Positions 33,265 to 38,825 of a stretch of DNA of 38,825 bases are shown in pieces. The notes below the pieces were generated by a model. That model searched no databases. It worked only from the letters and a program-made list of their open reading frames with translations, and was not told where the DNA came from. Source of the stretch: Allomuricauda sp. TMED12 (GTDB lineage: Bacteria > Bacteroidota > Bacteroidia > Flavobacteriales > Flavobacteriaceae). Numbering within the stretch: the stretch's first letter is position 1; each line of letters opens with the position of its first letter. The position numbers and the translations under genes are program-made. The stretch covers positions 1 to 38,825 of the forward strand of contig NHBR02000031.1 in the NCBI GenBank assembly GCA_002167435.2. The letters run 5' to 3'.

Positions 33265-33654
33265 TTAAAGTTTCTCGATGACATTTTCCAACTTGGCCGT
33301 AATCTCGCTTGCGATTTCTGCAAGTATTTCATTATCGACCGCTTGCATTGACGCCATCGGATTTACCGCTGCAACTTCTACGACCCCTTTTGATACTTCC
33401 TGCACGATTACATTGCAAGGCAACATGGTACCTATCTTGTCTTCAGCCTCCAATGCTTGATGCGCATAGGGGGGATTGCAGGCACCAAGAATTCGATATT
33501 TTTTGAAGTCTACATCCAATTTCTTTTTCAAGGTTTCCTTGACATCGATTTCAGTTAAAATGCCAAAACCTTCTTTTTTAAGTTCTTCCGTAACCCTCTC
33601 GATAACTTTATCGAAATCTTCGTTAAGGGTCTTATTGAAATAATATCTCATCAT
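33265..33654 (-). CDS. DUF302 protein
   Basis: From the ATG at 33654 (or 33651) the product is 129-130 residues; the frame stays open upstream through the SHOCT gene's end. It matches DUF302 in its compact alpha/beta layout, with 'VIERVTEELKKEGFGILTEID', 'GACNPPYAHQALEAEDKIG' and 'MLPCNVIV'. Two conserved Cys occupy the expected places. DUF302 proteins accompany sulfur and metal genes and have no established function. The start directly next to the SHOCT stop (33656) argues for coupling. Confidence 0.8.
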   Translation of the reverse strand: MMRYYFNKTLNEDFDKVIERVTEELKKEGFGILTEIDVKETLKKKLDVDFKKYRILGACNPPYAHQALEAEDKIGTMLPCNVIVQEVSKGVVEVAAVNPMASMQAVDNEILAEIASEITAKLENVIEKL

Positions 33655-33655
33655 T

Positions 33656-33847
33656 TTAATTTTTAGAATTAATAATTCGTTTTTGTTCTTCATATTCTTC
33701 TTTGGATACTTCGCCTTTCGCGAAACGTTCGTCCAGAATATCCATAGGTTTTTGTTTTCTTCTTAACACATTCCCGTTCTTCCCAGCATACATCGATATG
33801 CCCAGAACTAGAACTACCAAAACAATTACCCACCAGTACATCATCAT
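33656..33847 (-). CDS. SHOCT-domain small membrane protein
   Basis: The 63-residue product has an N-terminal membrane helix ('YWWVIVLVVLVLGISMYA', residues 4-21), a basic linker and a C-terminal SHOCT motif, 'ILDERFAKGEVSKEEYEEQK' (residues 37-56). SHOCT domains are short helical modules that probably mediate oligomerisation and are frequent in small proteins of metal operons. It starts 11 bases after the APC permease stop, and the next gene (DUF302) follows immediately. Function unknown; the domain call is solid. Confidence 0.88.
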   Translation of the reverse strand: MMMYWWVIVLVVLVLGISMYAGKNGNVLRRKQKPMDILDERFAKGEVSKEEYEEQKRIINSKN

Positions 33848-33858
33848 AATCTAAATTT

Positions 33859-35157
33859 TTAAGTGTTATTCGTTCTTTTTAAAAACCATTTTTCCCCAGC
33901 AAAAACGAGTATCGTAAGTACCACCGCTACAATCACGACCAGCACGTCACTCGATATTTTAATCCATAGAAATGCGCCAAGAACGATAAGGTCCAATATA
34001 ATGGCGGTACCGATTATGGCCGCATTTGCCTTTATTTCTTTCCGTAGATTTTTTAAAATGCCCCAGTGGATTCCAATATCCATGACCAAATAGAGTATGG
34101 CCCCTAAAGATGCAATTCTTGTCAAATCGAATAGAACGGTCAATGCGATTGCCGAGACTACGGTATATACCAGCATATGCTTCTGTATGCCCCCTGGCAT
34201 TCCAAAATGGTTATGGGGTATCAAATCCATGTCAGTGAGCATGGCCGTCATTCTTGAAACGGCAAAAACACTAGCAATAACTCCTGAAATCGTAGCGACA
34301 ATGGCAATACCAACCGTAAACCAAAGACCATATTTGCCAAAGGCAGGCTTGGATGCTTCCGCTAGGGAATAGTCCTTGGACTGTATGATTTCTTCTATCG
34401 AAAGATTAGAGGAAACCGCAAAAGCGACCAATAGATATATGAGAGTGCAAATGGCCAGTGAAATAATTATTGCCCTTCCAACATTTTTATTAGGGTTGAT
34501 AATTTCCCCACCGCTATTGGTTATGGTCGTGAAGCCTTTGTAGGCCAAGATGGATAATGCCAAGGCCCCTAAATAGCTGGAGACTGGATACTCGGACAAA
34601 CTGCTAGAGGGGACTACTTCTGAAAAAGAGAATCCCGCGGCCCACAGTCCGCCTATCGCAAAAATGGAAATGCCTCCTATTTTCAGGATGGCCATCACTA
34701 ACGATGATTTGCCGATAACGTTGTTTCCCGAAATATTGATCAAGAACGCCGTAATCAACAGTACGACCCCCAAAATAGGAACCCATACACTATTGTCGCC
34801 AACATCGAACAATTGCAAGGTGTACGAACCGAAGGTACGTGCAACCAAACTCTCGTTGATAACCATGGAAAAAGCCATTAGCAAAGCCCCGGATGCCGTA
34901 AACGCCCCTTTACCATAAATCTTTTTCAGATAGGTGGCAATCCCTCCTGCAGATGGATAAGCATTCGACAATTTAATATAAGAGTAGGCACTAAAGCCCG
35001 AGATAATGGCCCCTACCAAAAACGCAATAGGAAACCATTGACCCGATAGTTCTGCTACCTGACCCAACAGGGCAAAAATACCGGCACCGATCATTACCCC
35101 CGTACCCAGGGATACGGCACCGGTCAAACTCAAGCTATTTTTTTTATATCCTTCCAT
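33859..35157 (-). CDS. APC-family amino acid permease
   Basis: The 432-residue protein has about twelve membrane helices and the APC superfamily landmark 'LGTGVMIGAGIFALLGQ' (residues 18-34), where helix 1 is broken by the G-[AS]-G-I-F motif. Other family traits are 'YPSAGGIATYLKK' in helix 2/3 and 'LAYKGFTTITNSGGEI' in helix 6. Substrate class is amino acids or polyamines by family; the exact one cannot be read. It starts three bases after the multicopper oxidase stop. An amino acid transporter in a copper operon is odd; uptake of a copper-ligating or thiol-forming amino acid is speculation. Confidence 0.87.
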   Translation of the reverse strand: MEGYKKNSLSLTGAVSLGTGVMIGAGIFALLGQVAELSGQWFPIAFLVGAIISGFSAYSYIKLSNAYPSAGGIATYLKKIYGKGAFTASGALLMAFSMVINESLVARTFGSYTLQLFDVGDNSVWVPILGVVLLITAFLINISGNNVIGKSSLVMAILKIGGISIFAIGGLWAAGFSFSEVVPSSSLSEYPVSSYLGALALSILAYKGFTTITNSGGEIINPNKNVGRAIIISLAICTLIYLLVAFAVSSNLSIEEIIQSKDYSLAEASKPAFGKYGLWFTVGIAIVATISGVIASVFAVSRMTAMLTDMDLIPHNHFGMPGGIQKHMLVYTVVSAIALTVLFDLTRIASLGAILYLVMDIGIHWGILKNLRKEIKANAAIIGTAIILDLIVLGAFLWIKISSDVLVVIVAVVLTILVFAGEKWFLKRTNNT

Positions 35158-35160
35158 TAA

Positions 35161-37617
35161 TTAAAATCTTACCAAAAGTCCGCCACCCCAACCGTATCGG
35201 TTGTTATAATTGCCTTGGATTGAAAAATTACGGGAAAGAATGTACGCAACCCCTACCAACCATTGTGTTTCACTTTCAAAGGATTTGTTGTTCTCCAAAT
35301 CATTTACCCATCCAAAGTCAGCTCTGTATTCGTATTCGCCTTCCAGAAAAACTCTAGGAAAAATCAATAATTCTCTGTCCAGACGTATTCTTGGGCGTAG
35401 CTGATGGTCCATACTCACATCTACATTAAATCTATATGGTGTAAAATATTTTACACCGACCAATCCTACAGTATTAAATGTATCATAAGAATCCGGTGTT
35501 GAAGTTTCGGTATTTACTCCTGCATACACACGTACCCAATCATTCAGGTATCTATTATAATTCACTTCTATTTCGGCATTTTGGTCGTAGTCAAATTCGG
35601 CACGTAGGCCAAATTCATTGCGGATATTACTCGATATAAGATTAAGCTCATTGAAATTTGAACCTAAACGCGCTCTTCCCCAAGAATAATAATGGTCTGT
35701 TTCATCAATAAGTTTCTGAACAGGATAATCCTTCATTCTTTCGTCTCTTGGCGTATCGTAACTGAAAACCCTTGCCATACCGCCCATCATATGATACAGT
35801 ATGTGGCAGTGAAAGAACCAATCGCCATACTCTTCATTATAGAACTCTATGACCACTTTCTGCATAGGTGGTACATTTACCGTATGCTTTAATGGGGAAC
35901 GTTCGCCATTTTCATTGATGACCCTAAAATAATGCCCGTGCAGGTGCATTGGGTGGTGCATCATCGTAAGGTTGTTGAGCGTAATCCGAGTTACTTCGCC
36001 CCCCTTGATTTTTATTTTATCGGTTTCTGAAAGGGGTACGCCGTTCATACTCCATACATAGCGCTGCATATTTCCCGTTAGGTTCAACAGTATGTCATTT
36101 ACCGGCAAATCAGCTTTGTAGGTGGTATTCTCCTTTGCCCTTAAAAAGTCGTAGTTGAAATATGTTTTACGAGTGTCGTAATCAAATGAAGAAGTATCCT
36201 TCTGCATCTTGGGCATATTGTGATTCATATGGCCTTTCATTTTATTAGATTCTCCGTTATGGTCCATTGACATCGAGTCCATTCCTGCCCGTCCGGCAGG
36301 CGGGTTCATTCCCTTCATACCGTCCATCTTTTTGTGCATCTCCATTTGCATATGATTGTCATTCATATCCATAGGTTTTTGGTCATCCGTTTTCATCTTA
36401 TCGCCCATTTTGCCTTTATTCATTGACATCTTATCGTTCATCCCCATATTCATCTGACCGTCTTTCATATCCATCTTCATTCCATACTTCTGCATTAAAA
36501 ATTCAGGCGTGTTTTTCTTTTTATTACCAGCCATTGCAGGTGCTCCCATTTTCATATCCATTTTTGCCATTTGCTTCATCATTTCCACTTTGTCCGGTCT
36601 ATCAATCGTTTTTGCAGGATAAAGTGTTCCCTGTCCTAAACGCAATGATGTATGCCCAGAGCCATCTTGTGCCGTTGCCGTAACTTCCAAAGTACCGTCA
36701 GGTATGGTTACGATTACATCGTAGGTTTCAGCTATACCAAATAGAAATCGGCTTTTGGATACGGGTTGCACATCAATACCATCGCCGGAAACCACCATTG
36801 GGTTACCACCACCAAAATCCATCCAATAATAGGTAGAGGCCGAAGCGTTGATAAAGCGAAGCCGCACCTTTTCTCCTGGCTTGAATTCGGGATATTCTGC
36901 CAATGTTTTCCCGTTGGTCAGAAATGCCGGATAATAGATATCGGCAATATCAGCCCCTTCCATACGGTCTCTCCAGAATTTAAGCTGCGCGCCAAAAGCC
37001 CCCTCTTTGATGACCCTGCCCAAAGGGACCGCTGTACCTTTTTTAACTTGATACCATTCGTTTCCCCTTTTTAGGTTACGCAGTACGTTCATCGGTTTTT
37101 CGTTGGTCCAGTCAGAGAGTACTACAACTAAATCTTTATCATAGTCCAAGGTTTTTTCCTTGGGCTGAATCATAATGGAACCATACACCCCTTTCTGTTC
37201 TTGTAGCATCGTATGGGAATGGTACCAATATGTACCCGATTGATTGATCGGGATTCTGTATTGGAAAGTCGTTCCTGGTTCGATGGGTGGGGTAGTCAAA
37301 TAGGGAACGCCATCATAAAAATTAGGAAGTATCAATCCGTGCCAATGCACTGAGGTTTCTTCGTCCATTTTATTGGTTACGTTGATTATAGCAAGGTCGC
37401 CTTCGGTAAATTCCAAGACTGGTCCGGGAATACTACCATTGATGGTCATTGCATTGGCAGCAACACCACCAAGCGTCATTTTGTTTTCTTCAATGGTAAG
37501 GTTATACTCCTTAACAGGTCGCCCATCTTCTTTTCTATCTTGTCCGTTGGTCCCTACTTGAGCAATGCCTACGCATGAAATGAGAAGTACCAACAACACT
37601 GTAATTTTTTTTATCAT
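35161..37617 (-). CDS. Multicopper oxidase with Met-rich insert and CopB-like C-terminal barrel
   Basis: The 818-residue product has a signal peptide (residues 1-20). The copper ligands of a CopA/PcoA-type oxidase are 'HWHG' (His91, His93), 'YWYHSHT' (His133, His135), 'HPMHLHGHYF' and 'WFFHCHILYH' (Cys604 with flanking His). The type-1 site has Met in 'HMMGGM'. Between about residues 340 and 470 lies a very Met-, His- and Lys-rich insert that likely binds Cu(I). After the oxidase (about residue 640 on) a beta-strand-rich domain runs to a C-terminal 'GWGGGLLVRF'. It holds 'HYYSWGRARLGSN' and 'EGEYEYRADFG' and resembles the outer-membrane CopB/PcoB barrel. The protein would oxidise Cu(I) and be held in the outer membrane. 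All four copper motifs are intact. Confidence 0.88.
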   Translation of the reverse strand: MIKKITVLLVLLISCVGIAQVGTNGQDRKEDGRPVKEYNLTIEENKMTLGGVAANAMTINGSIPGPVLEFTEGDLAIINVTNKMDEETSVHWHGLILPNFYDGVPYLTTPPIEPGTTFQYRIPINQSGTYWYHSHTMLQEQKGVYGSIMIQPKEKTLDYDKDLVVVLSDWTNEKPMNVLRNLKRGNEWYQVKKGTAVPLGRVIKEGAFGAQLKFWRDRMEGADIADIYYPAFLTNGKTLAEYPEFKPGEKVRLRFINASASTYYWMDFGGGNPMVVSGDGIDVQPVSKSRFLFGIAETYDVIVTIPDGTLEVTATAQDGSGHTSLRLGQGTLYPAKTIDRPDKVEMMKQMAKMDMKMGAPAMAGNKKKNTPEFLMQKYGMKMDMKDGQMNMGMNDKMSMNKGKMGDKMKTDDQKPMDMNDNHMQMEMHKKMDGMKGMNPPAGRAGMDSMSMDHNGESNKMKGHMNHNMPKMQKDTSSFDYDTRKTYFNYDFLRAKENTTYKADLPVNDILLNLTGNMQRYVWSMNGVPLSETDKIKIKGGEVTRITLNNLTMMHHPMHLHGHYFRVINENGERSPLKHTVNVPPMQKVVIEFYNEEYGDWFFHCHILYHMMGGMARVFSYDTPRDERMKDYPVQKLIDETDHYYSWGRARLGSNFNELNLISSNIRNEFGLRAEFDYDQNAEIEVNYNRYLNDWVRVYAGVNTETSTPDSYDTFNTVGLVGVKYFTPYRFNVDVSMDHQLRPRIRLDRELLIFPRVFLEGEYEYRADFGWVNDLENNKSFESETQWLVGVAYILSRNFSIQGNYNNRYGWGGGLLVRF
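36284..36304. repeat. Palindromic GC-rich element inserted in frame in the multicopper oxidase gene
   Basis: CCTGCC and GGCAGG are perfect 6-base inverted arms around CGTCC, followed by CGGG. On the coding strand it adds Pro-Pro-Ala-Gly-Arg-Ala-Gly to the Met-rich insert, a composition unlike the flanks. It resembles palindromic elements that recur in flavobacterial genomes inside proteins. Confidence 0.55.
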
Positions 37618-37694
37618 GATTCTCTTTTTTAATATTTATAATATCCTACTGTATCATATTCAATCGATACATAATGCTCTTATCAATATGGATA

Positions 37695-38825
37695 TTAGCT
37701 CCTTAGATAATTAATAATGGCCGATTGCACAAAGTAGCCCTTGATGGATTCGATTCGATTGATTTGAAACTTAAGCTGTAACTCTTGAATATCGAGCACA
37801 TCGTTAAAATCAATGGTTCCGGTCTCGTAACTTTTGATAAGGATTTCCTCCCCATCCTTGGCCTGCCTGATATTTTTGGATTGTGTTCTAAACCGGATCC
37901 TGAAGGCTATTCTATTATTCATGGCCTCGCTCAAAAGTGTTTCGAGTTTGTTTCTTCGTTCTTGCTTTTGGGCGGTTATTTCCTCTTGCCTTAGCTTGTT
38001 CTGTTCGGATATGGATTTGTATTTATTGTTGAAAATCGGGATGGATACCGATACCATCGGCATTATAATATCCTTCCCGTTATCATCAAAAGACATATCG
38101 GGCCTTTCGGCGACGGGTATGTAATCCAATCCGAAACCAAGGTCCGGTAATGCTTCTTTTTGGTTCAAGATTTCGGATTGTTCGACCGACTCGTACAATT
38201 TATCATACTTTAAAAGTTCGGGGTGCAGGTCAAGGCTTCCTTCTTCCGTTATCGGGTCTTGTTCCGGTACCGTAAGCCCGTCGTAAACTTCGACTTGGGT
38301 CTGCTCGTCCCGATTCAAAAGATTATTGAACAAGGTCAGCTCGGCCAGAAACTCCTGTTCCAAAACTTCTTTTTGCTGTAGCAGTTCGTTCTGCCGAATC
38401 TGCAAGCGTAGCACATCAACCGCAGAGGCATTACCAACTTCTACCGAGGTCAGGGCCAATCGTTCATAGGTTTCCAGCAATTCGATATTCTCGTCCAATA
38501 CACCTTGTTTTGCCCTAATTGAAAATAGTCGGTAATAGGATTGCGAGACCGATAGGGCCAGTTTTCGTTTTACGATCACTAGTTCTTCGTATTGGGCATC
38601 GGCCAATGAACTTGCATAATTTTCACGGGCGGTAATGGTACCGAACCACGGAATCATCTGTTTTGCCGAGAACCGTGCTTTCTGTGCTCCGGTCCGTGTT
38701 TCGGGTTCGCTTACGAAAAGTCCGGCACTTACCTCCGTATTTGGCAAAGTATTGACCTCGTTCACTCTTTCGGAGGCAATATTGTACCGCAGCTCAAAAG
38801 CCTGGATTTCCGGATTGTTGAGTTC
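37695..38825 (-). CDS. TolC-family outer-membrane efflux channel (5' end outside window)
   Basis: The frame stays open to the right edge: the last bases read as 'ELNNPEIQAFELRYN', a typical TolC start of the first repeat, so the real start is beyond 38825. At least 376 residues are visible. They include repeated long coiled-coil helices ('LETYERLALTSVEVGNASAVDVLRLQIRQNELLQQ', second repeat) and the family's 'SIPIFNNKYKS' turn. The C-terminal 'IDFNDVLDIQELQLKFQINRI' helix completes the pattern. The protein is the outer-membrane duct of a CusCBA-like pump. The stop at 37695 lies 77 bases before the multicopper oxidase start. A CusA gene is expected just upstream, outside the window. Confidence 0.88.
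   Translation of the reverse strand, partial: ELNNPEIQAFELRYNIASERVNEVNTLPNTEVSAGLFVSEPETRTGAQKARFSAKQMIPWFGTITARENYASSLADAQYEELVIVKRKLALSVSQSYYRLFSIRAKQGVLDENIELLETYERLALTSVEVGNASAVDVLRLQIRQNELLQQKEVLEQEFLAELTLFNNLLNRDEQTQVEVYDGLTVPEQDPITEEGSLDLHPELLKYDKLYESVEQSEILNQKEALPDLGFGLDYIPVAERPDMSFDDNGKDIIMPMVSVSIPIFNNKYKSISEQNKLRQEEITAQKQERRNKLETLLSEAMNNRIAFRIRFRTQSKNIRQAKDGEEILIKSYETGTIDFNDVLDIQELQLKFQINRIESIKGYFVQSAIINYLRS

Noticed and set aside
1..38825. tRNA genes, CRISPR arrays, insertion sequences and integrases
   Set aside because: Looked for by eye on both strands (cloverleaf arms with a GTTCGA-like loop, regular short repeats, transposase or recombinase motifs); nothing convincing was seen.

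Overview
The window looks like a mobile element of a Bacteroidota bacterium, most likely a flavobacterium. The evidence is a run of Bacteroides-type conjugative transposon genes (traE to traO and a TraQ-like gene), Bacteroidota-only families (DUF3347, Haem_bd, lipocalin-like lipoproteins), weak Shine-Dalgarno sites, and one good TAnnTTTG-type promoter element. No rRNA, tRNA, CRISPR array, integrase or transposase was recognised.

Region 1 (1-12195, + strand) is the type IV mating-pair-formation operon. It holds a cut-off ribbon-helix-helix-like gene, a small membrane protein, then TraE, TraF, TraG (VirB4 ATPase), TraI, TraJ, TraK, TraM, TraN, TraO and a 1118-residue TraQ-like lipoprotein built from about nine tandem domains. 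Genes from the start to traN overlap or nearly touch, so they are probably one translationally coupled unit. Relaxase, coupling protein and integrase are not in the window.

Region 2 (12196-14340) is a junction: a convergent lipoprotein gene, a GC-rich non-coding stretch with two hairpins, a PAP2 phosphatase gene lacking its N-terminal half, and an MtfA-like peptidase gene.

Region 3 (14344-38825, all on the - strand) is a copper/heavy-metal island. In transcription order (right to left) it holds: a TolC-type outer-membrane channel (5' end outside the window), a multicopper oxidase fused to a CopB-like barrel, an APC permease, SHOCT and DUF302 proteins, two DUF3347 proteins flanking a haem-binding protein, a membrane protein, a tiny di-cysteine membrane protein, DUF2231, FMN-glutamate-synthase-like protein, YceI, an ArsP-type permease, an ion channel, a PepSY protein, CusB (metal-binding domain plus DUF3347), two small membrane proteins, an AraC regulator fused to a metal-binding-like domain, CopZ, DUF305, MBL-rhodanese, a sorbosone-dehydrogenase-like protein, a HEPN-like unknown, the CopA P-type ATPase and a second HMA chaperone.

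Inferred division of labour: CopA with the HMA chaperones moves Cu(I) out of the cytoplasm. CusB with TolC, and a CusA expected beyond the right edge, clears the periplasm. The multicopper oxidase oxidises Cu(I), and DUF3347/DUF305/haem proteins bind or relay metal or electrons. The AraC-HMA protein is the obvious candidate sensor. The island looks like cargo of the conjugative element, but neither end of the element is visible, so that link is inference.
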